This document shows, piece by piece, positions 34,371 to 43,784 of a stretch of DNA of 64,000 bases (position 1 is the stretch's first letter; the number at the start of each line of letters is the position of its first letter). The notes beneath the pieces were generated by a model that had not been told where the DNA came from, did not search any database, and worked only from the letters and a program-made list of their open reading frames with translations. The stretch covers positions 1 to 64,000 of the forward strand of contig JAJDCQ010000261.1 of NCBI GenBank assembly GCA_029260755.1. Direction: 5' to 3'. A program made the position numbers and the translations under genes. Source of the DNA: Planctomycetota bacterium (lineage in GTDB: Bacteria; Planctomycetota; J058; JAJDCQ01).

Positions 34371-35609
34371 TCAGTCGACCTTGAGACCCTTCTGGCAGTC
34401 GTAGAGGAGCTGCTGGGTGCTCTGCGCCTCGCGGTCGAGCTCCAGGTCATCGGAGTAGGTCATCGACAGGCGCGTGTAGATCTCCATCGCCCGGTCGAGC
34501 AGGTCGCGCGCGGCGCGGCAGTTCTTCTGACCGCGACCCGACGTCGGGCCCTGGAGATAGAGGCGGTAGTGGTCCATCGCCTTCTCGAAGAGCTCGCGAG
34601 CCTTCGCGAACTCGGGCTCATCGGTGACGCTCGGACCGGTGTCGACCGGGATCGGCCTCGGCTCCACTGGGATCGGTTCGATCGGATCGCCGCCGCCGCC
34701 GCCGGTCGACTCGGGTCGAACCGGCCGCTCGGGCGTCGGCGTCGGACGCGCGGCCGCCTCGGCCGCGGCCAGGAGCGCGTCGGGATCGATCGACCCGATC
34801 GTCCGCCCCGTGATGATCGAGATCGCCTCCAGCATCGCCATCTCGTCGCCGTCGCCGAAGTAGGCGAGCACCTCGGCGCCCGGGCGATGGACCGCCTCGT
34901 CGAGCAGCTCGACGCCCCGGGTCGTCAGCTCGTTCTGGAAACAGGTGAACGCGAGTCGATAGAGATCGAGCGGCTTCGCGTCGGCCGCCTCCGAGTGGCG
35001 CGTCTCGACGAACCCGCGCACGCGGCTGCGGTAGACGTCGGTCGTGATCGGCTCGATCGCGGTGACCTCGCGGGTCGCGAAGAGCTGCTCGGTGCCGTCC
35101 TCGAACTGGAGCACCACGCCGTCCTCGTCGTTGCGGACGAGGCGGGCGACGAACGCCTCGTCGCCGTCGGCGAGCTGGACGACGCGAAGCTGCATGTGGT
35201 CGCCCTGGAGGAAGTTGTGCGGCTCGATCTGCCGGGTGAGCGCCCGGAAGAGGCGGGCCTTCGCGGCCGTCTGCGCGTTCCGCTTGAGGAGGGCGCGGCC
35301 GCCGGGGGAGAACGCCGCGGGGCCGATCTTCTGGTCGACCTCGCGGGTGATCGCCAGCGCGCGGAGGAAGTCCGCCTGGCGGATCGCGATCACCGCCTCC
35401 TCGAGCTGGGAGTCGAGCTCCGCCTCCGCCCGGACCGTCAGCGCGTGCGCCGCGGCCGCGTTCGGCCCGCGGACCGGCCCGGTCTCCTCGGGGACGTTCG
35501 ACTCGCGCCAGCTCGCGAGGAGGGTCTCCTCCTTCTTGTGCTTCATCGTTCCGTGAACGACGCCGGAGAGGGCGGACAGGGCGACGAAGATCGGCACGAC
35601 GGCTTTCAC
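34371..35609 (-). CDS. Exported protein of unknown function
   Basis: This 412-residue protein has an N-terminal hydrophobic signal or anchor (residues 1-20, AVVPIFVALSALSGVVHG). A helical region (about residues 55-135) follows. A small beta domain (about residues 140-190; LRVVQLADGDEAFVARLVRN) looks like an SH3- or Sm-like barrel. A further helical region, a Pro-rich linker (about residues 305-345) and a C-terminal TPR-like helical hairpin (FEKAMDHYRLYLQGPTSG) complete it. The GTG at 35609 is chosen because the signal begins there. The closest promoter-like sequence is at 35681-35710. I do not recognise a family. Confidence 0.7.
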   Translation of the reverse strand: MKAVVPIFVALSALSGVVHGTMKHKKEETLLASWRESNVPEETGPVRGPNAAAAHALTVRAEAELDSQLEEAVIAIRQADFLRALAITREVDQKIGPAAFSPGGRALLKRNAQTAAKARLFRALTRQIEPHNFLQGDHMQLRVVQLADGDEAFVARLVRNDEDGVVLQFEDGTEQLFATREVTAIEPITTDVYRSRVRGFVETRHSEAADAKPLDLYRLAFTCFQNELTTRGVELLDEAVHRPGAEVLAYFGDGDEMAMLEAISIITGRTIGSIDPDALLAAAEAAARPTPTPERPVRPESTGGGGGDPIEPIPVEPRPIPVDTGPSVTDEPEFAKARELFEKAMDHYRLYLQGPTSGRGQKNCRAARDLLDRAMEIYTRLSMTYSDDLELDREAQSTQQLLYDCQKGLKVD

Positions 35610-35680
35610 GGGATTCGCTCGCTCTCGACTTCTCGCGGAAGCGACGGGCGGGAAGGTCGCCGCGACCGTCGATTCCGTCC

Positions 35681-35710
35681 ATTGTAGTGGTCGGGCCGTC
35701 GTCTCGCCAA
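35681..35710 (-). promoter_or_regulatory. Possible promoter of the exported protein gene
   Basis: On the minus strand, TTGGCG (35710-35705) and TACAAT (35686-35681) are spaced by 18 bases. It lies in the 141-base divergent gap, about 70 bases upstream of the GTG start. Confidence 0.4.
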
Positions 35711-35750
35711 CGGCGCCGCCGCTTTCCTCGACCTCGGAGCCCACCGGAGC

Positions 35751-38492
35751 ATGCGTCTCGAGCTCCCGATCCTGCTCCTCCTCGCGCCCCTGGCCCTCGC
35801 CGGGCTGCTCGCGACGATTCCGCGCCGCGACGCCCCGAGCCTCTCGCGCACGAGCCTGACGGCGCGCGCGCTCGCCGTGCTGCTCCTCCTCGTCGCGGCG
35901 GCCGGGCCCGCCGTCGCCGTCCGCGGCCGCGACCGCCTCCGGGTCTGGGTGATCGACGTCTCGGCCAGCCACGCCGCGGCGGCGGTCGACCTGGCGACAG
36001 CCCTGACCGACGACGCCGGGGAAGCGTGGCGCGACCTGCGGCCCGACGATCGGGTCGCGGTCATCCTCTTCGACTCCTCCGCCCGCCTCGTCGTTCCACC
36101 CGCATCGCCGGCGCAGCTCGCCGGCGCCGCTCTGCCGGTTCCGGCGCCCGCCGTCGCCGCCGCGGGGAGCGACCTCGGACCGGCCATCCGCGCCGCCGCC
36201 GAGCTCGCCGCGGCCCACCCCGGTCGGCTCGCCGAGATCGTCCTCGCGACCGACGGTCTCGCCACCGATGGCGTCGACGCCGGCCCCGAGGCGAGCGCGC
36301 GCGCGCTCGCGGCGGGCGTGCCGATCTTCGTCCGCCCGCCGCGCTCGGGCCTCTCGCCCCGCACCGTCGGGGTGCTCGAGCTCCTCGGTCCGGCCCGGGT
36401 CGCCCTCGGCGAGCCGGCCGCGTTCGATGCGCGGGTCCGCTCCGCGGGGGAAGCGCGCGCCGTCCGCGTCGAGCTCCTCGCCCGACGCATCGATGCGCGC
36501 GTGCCGACCGGCGCGACGCCGATCGCCGCCGCGGCCCGAACGATCCCGAGAGACGCGGCGACCGGCGTGCGACTCGTCGTTCCCGGGAGCGCGCTCGCCC
36601 GGGGCGCCTGGCTCGTCACGGTGCGGGTCCGCGACGCCGAGGGCGAGACGCCTCCCGACCCGATCGAGGCCGACGACGCCGCGAGCGCCGTCCTCGTCGT
36701 CGGCGACGCGGAGCCCGCGCTCGTCGTCGCCTCGGACGCCATCGATCCGGCCCTCCGGCGACTGCTCGAGGCGCAGGGCCTCACCGTCTCACGCGTCGAC
36801 CCCACGGACATCGGCCGGGCCGCCCGCCCCGACGATGCGGTCGACGCCGCCGACCGCGCGGCGCGTCTCACGCGACGCTCGGCGCTCGCCGTGGCGAGCC
36901 TGATCGTGCTCGATGACGTCTCGATCGCCGCGCTCGGGCCCGGCGGCGCCGCCCTCCTCGCGGACCTGTGTCGCGGCGGCGCCGGCCTGCTCGTCCTCGG
37001 AGGCGCGCACGCGTTCGGACCGGGCGGATACGCCGAGAGCCCGCTCGAGGCGGTGCTGCCGCTCCACAGCGACCCCGAGCCCGGGGAGGCGGTGCACGTC
37101 GTCCTCGCGCTCGACACGAGCGGGAGCATGAGCGAGTCGGCCGACCCCGCCGGCGCCGACTCGAAGCTCGACCGAGCCCGCGCGGCGCTCCGACCGCCGC
37201 CGACGCTTCGACCGACCGAGGCGCTCACCGTCCTTCCGTTCGCCGTCGCGCCTGGCGCCCCGATCGCGCTCCAGCAAGGCGAGCAAGCCGCCATCATCTT
37301 CGAGCGGACGCTCGCCGCGGTCGCGCCCGGGGGCGGCACCGATGTCTTCGCCGCGATCGCCCGCGCCCGGCAGATCGCCACCCGCGACGGGGCCGAGACC
37401 CGCCGGATCGTCGTCCTCACCGACGGCGAGACGACCGAGTCCGACGCCGCGATGCGCGCCCTCGAGGAGGCGAGCGCCGAGGACGCCGACACCGAGGTGG
37501 TCCTCATCCTGGTCGGGGAGCGGACGGCCGAGGAGCTCGCCCAGGTCGAGCGGATCGCCGCCGCGGCGCGCGGGCGGGTCACCCGGATCGAGTCGTGGGA
37601 GGGCCTCCGCGATCGCCTCCGCGAGGAGGTCGCGCCGAGCCGCGGTCTGGTGGCCACCGGCCCGTCGGCCGTCGCGCTCGCCGACGCGGGCGCCCTCGCC
37701 GCCGTCATCGACGCCGGAGCGCGCTGGCCCGCCGTCGCCCGTCACATCCGGACGCGGGCGCGCGAGGGGCGACCGGCGGTGCTGACGGTGGGCGATCGCG
37801 AGGAGCCGCTCCTCGCGGTCGGTCCGGCCGGACGCGGGCGCTCGGTCGCGTTCACCGCGCGGCTCGGCCGCGGCTGGAGCGACGCCTTCCTCGCCGACAC
37901 GCCCCCGGGCGCCGCCGCGCGCCGGGCGCTCGGCGGCGCGGTCGCCTGGGCCCGTCGCCGGGATCGCCCCGGGGGACTCGCCGTCCGGGCGCTCGAGCGG
38001 GGCGATGGATCGTGCGAGGTCGAAGCGTCCGTGATCGGCGCCGCGGGCGGGGTCGTCGGACGCGTCCTGCGCGCCCGCCGCGGCACGACCGAGGCGGCGC
38101 TCGCCGAGTCGATGCCCGGCGAGCATCGCGGGACGATCCTCCCGTCGTCTTCCGACGGTGGCATCAACGCCGAGCCGTTCGTCGTCGTGACCGATCGCGA
38201 CGACGCCGCGGTGGCCGTCACCGCGCCGGTCGAGCCCTCGGGTCGCCGGGAGTGGCAGAGGCTCGGGATCGACCGGGCGTGGCTCGCGACCCTCGCTGCT
38301 GCCGGCGGGGGATCGGTCCTCGACGCCCCGGCGCCGATCCCGCTCGTGCGCGCGACCGCCGCGGCCGCGCCGCGCCCGGTCGGCCTGCGCCTTCCCTTCG
38401 TCGCGGCGGCGGTCCTGGTCCTGCTCCTCGAGGCGGGCCTCCGGGCGGGGGCGGGTCTCTCGGCGACGCGGGCCGCTCCGCGCGGCCGCTAG
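35751..38492 (+). CDS. Large VWA-domain membrane protein
   Basis: This 913-residue protein has two N-terminal TM helices (about residues 4-22 and 38-57) and a first VWA-like domain with a partial MIDAS (DVSAS, 69-73). A beta region follows, then a glutamine-amidotransferase-like fold fragment (LLVLGGAHAFGPGGY). A second VWA domain has a full MIDAS (DTSGSMS, about residues 455-461; VLTDGET). After a further beta region comes a C-terminal TM helix (FVAAAVLVLLLEAGL). Proteins of this architecture occur in Planctomycetes and other phyla near BatA-like or membrane-complex genes; their roles are poorly known. The stop codon lies inside the left arm of the hairpin element at 38489. Confidence 0.82.
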   Translation: MRLELPILLLLAPLALAGLLATIPRRDAPSLSRTSLTARALAVLLLLVAAAGPAVAVRGRDRLRVWVIDVSASHAAAAVDLATALTDDAGEAWRDLRPDDRVAVILFDSSARLVVPPASPAQLAGAALPVPAPAVAAAGSDLGPAIRAAAELAAAHPGRLAEIVLATDGLATDGVDAGPEASARALAAGVPIFVRPPRSGLSPRTVGVLELLGPARVALGEPAAFDARVRSAGEARAVRVELLARRIDARVPTGATPIAAAARTIPRDAATGVRLVVPGSALARGAWLVTVRVRDAEGETPPDPIEADDAASAVLVVGDAEPALVVASDAIDPALRRLLEAQGLTVSRVDPTDIGRAARPDDAVDAADRAARLTRRSALAVASLIVLDDVSIAALGPGGAALLADLCRGGAGLLVLGGAHAFGPGGYAESPLEAVLPLHSDPEPGEAVHVVLALDTSGSMSESADPAGADSKLDRARAALRPPPTLRPTEALTVLPFAVAPGAPIALQQGEQAAIIFERTLAAVAPGGGTDVFAAIARARQIATRDGAETRRIVVLTDGETTESDAAMRALEEASAEDADTEVVLILVGERTAEELAQVERIAAAARGRVTRIESWEGLRDRLREEVAPSRGLVATGPSAVALADAGALAAVIDAGARWPAVARHIRTRAREGRPAVLTVGDREEPLLAVGPAGRGRSVAFTARLGRGWSDAFLADTPPGAAARRALGGAVAWARRRDRPGGLAVRALERGDGSCEVEASVIGAAGGVVGRVLRARRGTTEAALAESMPGEHRGTILPSSSDGGINAEPFVVVTDRDDAAVAVTAPVEPSGRREWQRLGIDRAWLATLAAAGGGSVLDAPAPIPLVRATAAAAPRPVGLRLPFVAAAVLVLLLEAGLRAGAGLSATRAAPRGR

Positions 38493-38803
38493 CCCGGATA
38501 GGGGCTATCAACTTCGCTCAGGTCGATGAAGAGATGGGACCACGGAGGCACGGAGGCACGGAGGCACGGAGCAGCTCGGATGGCGCCAGGTCGCGGACCG
38601 ATCCGTCCGCTCCTTCTTGGTTCCAGTCGCCTCGCGTGACCGAAACCGAGAGGGAGCCATCCCTGGAGCCGGTCGGCTCGTGCGAGCCCGGATGCGGCGC
38701 ACGCAGCGCTCCTCCGTGTCTCCGTGCCTCCGTGGTGACATCTGCTCGCCGAAGGCGAGCCCCTCGGCACCTGAGCGAGCTCGATAGCCCCTATCGGGGC
38801 TAG
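38489..38803. repeat. 315-bp hairpin element with terminal inverted repeats
   Basis: The terminal arms at 38489-38509 and 38783-38803 are 21-base inverted repeats with one mismatch. Each arm contains its own small palindrome (GATAG-GGG-CTATC). Further inward, TTCGCTCAGGT pairs with ACCTGAGCGAG. The tandem CACGGAGG repeats (about 38542-38567) pair with the CTCCGTG repeats (about 38710-38735). The element fills the whole gap between two convergent genes, and its arms supply the TAG stop of each. It probably acts as a bidirectional terminator and may be a non-autonomous mobile or REP-like element. Confidence 0.8.
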
Positions 38804-39351
38804 CCGACCCGGCGCTCGATCACCCCGACGCTCGGGGCGCTCCGGTCGCGTCGCGCGACCGCGCCGGCCTCGTCGAACCGATCGAGGGCCCGCCGGGCGA
38901 GCTCGGTGAGCCCCGCCGCGGGGAGCCCGTCGGCGAGCGTGCGCAGGTGGACGATCGCGGGACCGTCGCCGAGGCGGGCGAGCTCGTCGATCGCGACGCG
39001 ACTCCGGTCGCGGGCGGGGCGGCTCATCATCGCGAGCGTGAGGACCGGGAGAATCGCGGCCGCTCGACTCGCCCACGACTCGCCCGCCTCGACGAGGCGA
39101 ACGAGCTCCGACTCGACCCCGAGGCCGGCGAGCTCCGAGAACGCCTCGTCGCGCACCCGGAACGAGGCGTCATCGAGGGCGAGGAGGAGGCGCTCGATCC
39201 GCTCTCGACTCGCGGGGATGAGGCGTCCGCGAAGGAGCGAGAGCCGCTCCCCGTCGGCCAGCGCCGCGAGCTCGAGCCGCCCCCGGGCCGCCACCGATCG
39301 ATCGGGATGGGCCAGCTCGGCGTAGAGCGACCGCCACCTCGGCGCGCTCAC
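38800..39351 (-). CDS. Small HEAT-like helical protein
   Basis: This 183-residue protein has two or three HEAT-like helix pairs (RWRSLYAELAHPDRSVAARG, then ASFRVRDEAFSELAGLGVES and RLGDGPAIVHLRTLA). There is no signal peptide or TM helix. The GTG start at 39351 overlaps the stop of the small upstream gene (GTGA), supporting both genes. It is presumably a cytoplasmic scaffold or adaptor. Its TAG stop is provided by the hairpin element. Confidence 0.7.
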   Translation of the reverse strand: MSAPRWRSLYAELAHPDRSVAARGRLELAALADGERLSLLRGRLIPASRERIERLLLALDDASFRVRDEAFSELAGLGVESELVRLVEAGESWASRAAAILPVLTLAMMSRPARDRSRVAIDELARLGDGPAIVHLRTLADGLPAAGLTELARRALDRFDEAGAVARRDRSAPSVGVIERRVG

Positions 39352-39563
39352 GAGGCGGTGAGGCGGGAGAACGGCCCGGCCGCGACGGTGGCCGAGATGT
39401 CCGAGAGGGCGAGCAGCTCGTCGCCCCCGAGTCGGGCATGAGCGGACTCCGGCTGGGTAATGATGCCATGGTAGGAATCGTCACTCTGCGCGTCGAAGCA
39501 GACGAATCCGGCCGCGCTCCGCACGCGTGGACGCTTGTGGGACTTGGTCTTGTCTCGGTCCAT
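39348..39563 (-). CDS. Small hypothetical protein coupled to the HEAT-like gene
   Basis: This 71-residue protein starts at the ATG at 39563, preceded by GGAG at about eight bases. It is basic at the start (DRDKTKSHKRPRVR), then mixed, with no TM helix and no recognisable domain. The main support is the GTGA overlap with the downstream gene, the same junction used throughout this window. The 90 bases between it and the permease gene hold nothing I can identify. Confidence 0.5.
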   Translation of the reverse strand: MDRDKTKSHKRPRVRSAAGFVCFDAQSDDSYHGIITQPESAHARLGGDELLALSDISATVAAGPFSRLTAS

Positions 39564-39653
39564 GGTCGTCTCCGGTTCGATGGGTTCCAGGTACTCCCTC
39601 GCAGAGAACGCAGTTACCGTGCCATGGCTCGTCTCGGAGCCGGCGGGACGCCC

Positions 39654-41375
39654 CTAGAACTCCTGCGCCTCGAGGCTTCTCCGCCCGCGGCGGAGCGCGA
39701 TCGCGGTGACGATCGCCGACGCAATGACGACGATCGCGGTCCGCCCCGCGATCGCCATCGTGACCTCGCCGGACTCGGATCCGACGGCGGTGCGGAGGGC
39801 GAGCGGGAACGCGTCGAGGATGATCATCCCGACGATCAGGAGGAGGCTCACGAAGAAGTTGAGCGTTCCTCCGACGCTGTTCACGAGGCGGGCGGGGTTG
39901 TCCTCGCGGTAGTTCGGCCAGACGGCCCCGAAGGCGCACGCGAGGGCCGTGAGCGCGACGGCCATGGCCAGCATGACGACCACGTCGAGGAGGATCTCGA
40001 GCGCGCCGACGCCGAGGTTGATCTCGGCGAGCAGGATCAGGGTGACCCCGACCGCGCCCGTCGGAACGAGGCCCGCGAGGAACTTCTGTCGGAGCAGTTC
40101 GCCCCGGTCGATCGGCGATGTCTCCAGGATCCAGCGGTGGCGGCCCTCGAGCGAGAGGAGAGGGAAGACGAAGCGCGAGGTGATGATCGCCGCCATGAGC
40201 GCGGCGGTCGAGCGGTTCAGGAGAACGGTCACCTCGAACCAGAACGGGCTCGGGAATCGGAGCGGCATCCGGATGAGACTGACGAGGTAGATCCCGAGCA
40301 TCAGCCCGAGCAGGAGGAGCTGCCCCCACTGGACCGGGTCCCGGAAGAAGACCCGGACGTCCTTGCGGGCGAGCGCCCAGGCGGCCGCTCGCGCCGAGCG
40401 GATCGCGTTCGCGGGCGGGAGCTCGCGCGCGGGCCCCGCCGGGTCCATCGGAGCCGACGCGGGGGCCGCCCGCGGCCCGCCGCGCCCGCCGCTGATGGCG
40501 ACGGCCGCCCAGGCCGGCAGGTAGAGGCGGTGAGCGACGGCGTCGAGGACCAGCGCGATCAGGGCGGCGTTCGCGAGGAGGAGCAGGAGGGCGTAGCCCC
40601 CCTCGCCGAGGTCGCCCTCGGCGCTCCGGAGGATCCCCCGGCCGATCCACGACGACGGCAGCCACGGGCTCTGGACGCCCGAGAGGCTGCCGCTGAAGCG
40701 CTCGAGGATCGTCGTCAGGTCGCCGCCTCGAGTGAGCTCGCGCACGTCGTAGCGCGTCCACAGCGACCACCCGGCGACCGCCGCGCAGGACGCGAGGACC
40801 GAGCCGACCTGCCAGGCGCGGATCCGCGGGAAGACGATCCCGATCAGCAGCGCGACCGAGCAGCCGAGCGTTCCGGCGATCGCGACGTAGACGGGGAGCA
40901 ACGCCGCGCAGGCGACGTAATAGAGCGGGCCGGCCCCGCGGACGATCCCGAAGGCGGTCAGAACCGGGACGGCGAGGAAGAGAAACGGCCAGCTCGCGTC
41001 GAGGACGCTCTCGATCACCCGGGCCGCGAAGAGGCTCCGCGCCGGGATCGGCTTCGGGGCGAGGAAGGCGACCTCGGGCGAGCGAAACAGCGTTCCGAGG
41101 CCGATCAGGACGTTGCTGAAGCCGAGGAGGAAGAGCAGCGTCAGGAAGAAGAGATGGAAGAGCCGGGTCGTGAGGATCGGGCCGAGCTCCGCGATCCCGT
41201 CTAGGTAGCGAAGGCCGAGGTAGAGGGCGAGGCACCCCGCCACCCAGAACAGGGCGAGGAACGCCGTGACGACGAGGGTCGCGATCAACGGACCGCGCCG
41301 CATCGAGGTGAGGCGGTTGCGGAGGATGCGGACCTTCGTCCGGAGGAGCAGCCTCTCGAACGCGAACGCGCTCAC
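39654..41375 (-). CDS. ABC-2 type transporter permease
   Basis: This 573-residue protein has about twelve hydrophobic segments in two halves, separated by a polar Pro/Ala linker near residues 310-325. It resembles large ABC-2 permeases, fused as a double unit. The GTG at 41375 overlaps the stop of the ATPase gene (GTGA), so the two surely form one transporter. Conserved-looking text in the second half is ARKDVRVFFRDPVQWGQLLL, usual for ABC-2 subunits. The substrate is unknown. The upstream transglutaminase and the exporter-type ATPase suggest an envelope or secretion role. Confidence 0.85.
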   Translation of the reverse strand: MSAFAFERLLLRTKVRILRNRLTSMRRGPLIATLVVTAFLALFWVAGCLALYLGLRYLDGIAELGPILTTRLFHLFFLTLLFLLGFSNVLIGLGTLFRSPEVAFLAPKPIPARSLFAARVIESVLDASWPFLFLAVPVLTAFGIVRGAGPLYYVACAALLPVYVAIAGTLGCSVALLIGIVFPRIRAWQVGSVLASCAAVAGWSLWTRYDVRELTRGGDLTTILERFSGSLSGVQSPWLPSSWIGRGILRSAEGDLGEGGYALLLLLANAALIALVLDAVAHRLYLPAWAAVAISGGRGGPRAAPASAPMDPAGPARELPPANAIRSARAAAWALARKDVRVFFRDPVQWGQLLLLGLMLGIYLVSLIRMPLRFPSPFWFEVTVLLNRSTAALMAAIITSRFVFPLLSLEGRHRWILETSPIDRGELLRQKFLAGLVPTGAVGVTLILLAEINLGVGALEILLDVVVMLAMAVALTALACAFGAVWPNYREDNPARLVNSVGGTLNFFVSLLLIVGMIILDAFPLALRTAVGSESGEVTMAIAGRTAIVVIASAIVTAIALRRGRRSLEAQEF

Positions 41376-42241
41376 CCGGTTCCCCTGATGACCTCGGGGC
41401 CCGCGCCGGCGGCTTCGTCCGGTCCGACGCCCTCCGCTCCGCCCGGCCCCGCGAGCTCGTCGTCGGCCTTGGTGAGCTCGAGGAAGACATCCTCGAGCGA
41501 GAGCCGCCCCTGCGCGGCGAGCATCTCGTCGACGGTGCCCTCGGCGATGAGGCGGCCGTCGTGGATGATCCCCGTCCGGTCGGAGATCTCCTGGGCGAGG
41601 ACGAGGGTGTGGGTGCTGACGACCATCGCGCACCCGGCGTCACACCGCTCCCGGAGGAAGCCGACGAGCGCGCGGATGGCGCGCGGATCGAGACCGACCC
41701 AGGGCTCGTCGATCATCACGAGCTGCGGGTCGTGGATGAACGTGGCGCAGAACGCGAGCTTCTGCCGCATCCCGTGGCTGAACGACTCGATGAGCTGATC
41801 GAGGCGGTCGGCGAGGGCGAACCGCCGGGCGAGCTCGTCGCGGCGCTCGCTCCGGGCCGGCTCGGGCACGCCGTAGATGTCGGCGACGAGGTCGACGTAC
41901 TCCCGGGCGGTCAGCTTCTCGTAGAAGAACGGGCGGTCGGGGATGTAGCCGAGGAGGCGCTTCGCCGCGACCGGCTCGGCGAGGAGGTCGTGGCCGCCGA
42001 TCCGGACGGTGCCGGCGCTCGGACGGAGGAGCCCGGTGACGACCTTGATCGTCGTCGTCTTCCCGGCTCCGTTCGGGCCGAGGAGGGTGTAGAGCTCGCC
42101 GCGACGGGCGGTGAAGTCGATCCCGCGGACGGCCTCGAAGTCGCCGTAGCGCTTCTCGAGCCCGCGGACCTCCAGCAGCGCCTCGGGGAGAGCGACAGGT
42201 GGCGCGTCGGGGACCGACGGGTCGGCGCTCGGCTCGCTCAC
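41372..42241 (-). CDS. ABC transporter ATP-binding protein (ABC-2 exporter type)
   Basis: This 289-residue ATPase has Walker A GPNGAGKTTT (about residues 53-62), a Q-loop region (GYIPDRPFFYEKL), signature SHGMRQK, Walker B LVMIDEPWVGLDP and the H-loop STHT. It has a 20-residue acidic N-terminal extension and a Gly/Ala-rich C-terminal tail. The SHGMRQK signature and DRRA-type layout are common in exporters for antibiotics, exopolysaccharides or envelope proteins. The GTG at 42241 overlaps the transglutaminase stop, and its own stop overlaps the permease start. Both junctions are GTGA. Confidence 0.9.
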   Translation of the reverse strand: MSEPSADPSVPDAPPVALPEALLEVRGLEKRYGDFEAVRGIDFTARRGELYTLLGPNGAGKTTTIKVVTGLLRPSAGTVRIGGHDLLAEPVAAKRLLGYIPDRPFFYEKLTAREYVDLVADIYGVPEPARSERRDELARRFALADRLDQLIESFSHGMRQKLAFCATFIHDPQLVMIDEPWVGLDPRAIRALVGFLRERCDAGCAMVVSTHTLVLAQEISDRTGIIHDGRLIAEGTVDEMLAAQGRLSLEDVFLELTKADDELAGPGGAEGVGPDEAAGAGPEVIRGTG

Positions 42242-43704
42242 TCGACCTCCAGGATCTCGACGGTGATCCGTCCGACGAGCGGTCCGAGGGCGAGCTGGCG
42301 CTCGAGCCCGCCGGTGACGAGCCGGACCCGCGCCGCGTCGGCGCGGCGCTGCCCGAACGTCGGGTCGACCGCCACCCATCGCTGCCCCGCCCAGACCTCC
42401 GGCCACGCGTGGTAATAGAACGACCGCTCGTGCCAGGCGAGGCCGCAGGCGATCCGGGCGGGCACGCCGCGGGCGCGGGCGAGCGCGACGAAGAGGGTGG
42501 TGTGCTCGTTGCAGTCGCCGGCGCGAGCGCGGAGCACCTCGAGCGCGCTCGGCAGAGACATGGTGATCCGCTTCTCGAGGGCGCCGTGGACCCAGTCGAC
42601 GAGCCGGTCGGCGATCTCGAGCGGGTCGGTCGCGTCGCCCGCGATCTCCTCGGCCACGATGATGATCTCGGGGGCGTCCGAGGCGATGAACGGGGTCGAC
42701 CGGAGGTGCTCGGGGGCGACGCGGTCGCCCGCCGCGCCCGGACGACCGTCGGCCGCCTCGGCCCCGTCCGCCGGAGCCGCGTCGAGCTGCGCGTCGAGCC
42801 CCCGGATGACGAGCGCCCCGTCGACGATCCTCTGGGGACCGCCGTGCAGGTCGAGCCCGCCCGGCTCGACGCCGCCGAGCCGCACGGTCAGCCGGCGCAC
42901 CGACCGGGCGTCGGCCGGCATCGCCACGCCGGTCGGGACGACCGAGACCTCGGCGAGGAGGTCGCGCCCCCCGTCCTCGTCGACCTGGATCGCCACCTCG
43001 GGCGCCTCTCGCACGAGGGTCCAGCCGAGCGGCGTCTCCTGGCGGAGCACCTCGCCGTCGGGACCGAGCCAGGAGAGAAACGGCGTGTCCTGCCAGCGGA
43101 CCTCGATCTTGTCCGCGAGCACGCGACGTCCCATCACCTCGATCTCCTCGCGGCCGATCAGCTCGATCGTCGCGTGCTGGGTCGTGAGGGTGACCGGGTC
43201 GAAGACCGAGTGGACGTACTCGACGCCGGGCTCGAGGCGGTCGACGGCGATGACCGGCGAGACCGAGCTCGAGAGGCCGAGGCGGTCGGTGTCGAGCTCG
43301 ATGAAGCGCTCGGTGAGCTCGCCGCCGGTGTCGATCGTGAGGGCGACGCCGCCGGGAGCCAGGACGCCGACGGCGCGGACTCGCTGTCCGCCGCCCTCGA
43401 AGTCGACGGTGAAGCGCTCGGCCCGGAGGCGCGCGTCGAGCTCCATCCGGGCGGAGAACTCCATCTCGGCATCCTGGCCGAGCGCGGTGATGCGCAGCCG
43501 GGTGCGGTTGTGGAGGACGAACCCGGGGGAGTCGGCGCGCCGGGCGACCGAGGAGTAGACGAAGCCGAGCTTGCTGTCGCGGTGGTAGATCCCGAGCCAG
43601 GTCTCGCTCCGGTCGACGCCGGCGAGGAGTCGCTCGGCGACCGAGCCGGGAACGGCCGGCAGCACCGGCGCGCACGCGACCGACCGGATCTGCATCACCA
43701 TCAT
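42238..43704 (-). CDS. Membrane-anchored transglutaminase-like protein
   Basis: The first standard start (ATG 43704) gives 488 residues. The C-terminal third is a transglutaminase-like Cys protease-fold domain with the catalytic Cys in RAGDCNEHTTLFVALARARG, His in YYHAWPEVW and Asp in WVAVDPTF. The N-terminal 300 residues are beta-rich. The frame stays open upstream and encodes a TM helix (APVVWVIVLAFWATMMVM) that this ATG cuts through. A CTG at 43788 would form a CTGA overlap with the previous stop and give 516 residues with a complete membrane anchor, so the true start is probably 43788. Bacterial members cleave or cross-link peptides; the substrate is unknown. Confidence 0.88.
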   Translation of the reverse strand: MMVMQIRSVACAPVLPAVPGSVAERLLAGVDRSETWLGIYHRDSKLGFVYSSVARRADSPGFVLHNRTRLRITALGQDAEMEFSARMELDARLRAERFTVDFEGGGQRVRAVGVLAPGGVALTIDTGGELTERFIELDTDRLGLSSSVSPVIAVDRLEPGVEYVHSVFDPVTLTTQHATIELIGREEIEVMGRRVLADKIEVRWQDTPFLSWLGPDGEVLRQETPLGWTLVREAPEVAIQVDEDGGRDLLAEVSVVPTGVAMPADARSVRRLTVRLGGVEPGGLDLHGGPQRIVDGALVIRGLDAQLDAAPADGAEAADGRPGAAGDRVAPEHLRSTPFIASDAPEIIIVAEEIAGDATDPLEIADRLVDWVHGALEKRITMSLPSALEVLRARAGDCNEHTTLFVALARARGVPARIACGLAWHERSFYYHAWPEVWAGQRWVAVDPTFGQRRADAARVRLVTGGLERQLALGPLVGRITVEILEVE

Positions 43705-43784
43705 CGTCGCCCAGAAGGCGAGGACGATGACCCAGACGACCGGGGCGCGGCCGCGGTCGCCCCGGCCCCTCTGGACGGTCTCGG

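Noticed and set aside
34360..34380. Terminator between the convergent genes ending at 34370 and 34371
   Set aside because: The two stop codons abut with no spacer, and I could not find a convincing hairpin across the junction.
38489..38803. Hairpin element as an insertion sequence
   Set aside because: It has inverted termini but no transposase gene and no clear target-site duplication, so it is listed as a repeat rather than as a mobile element.
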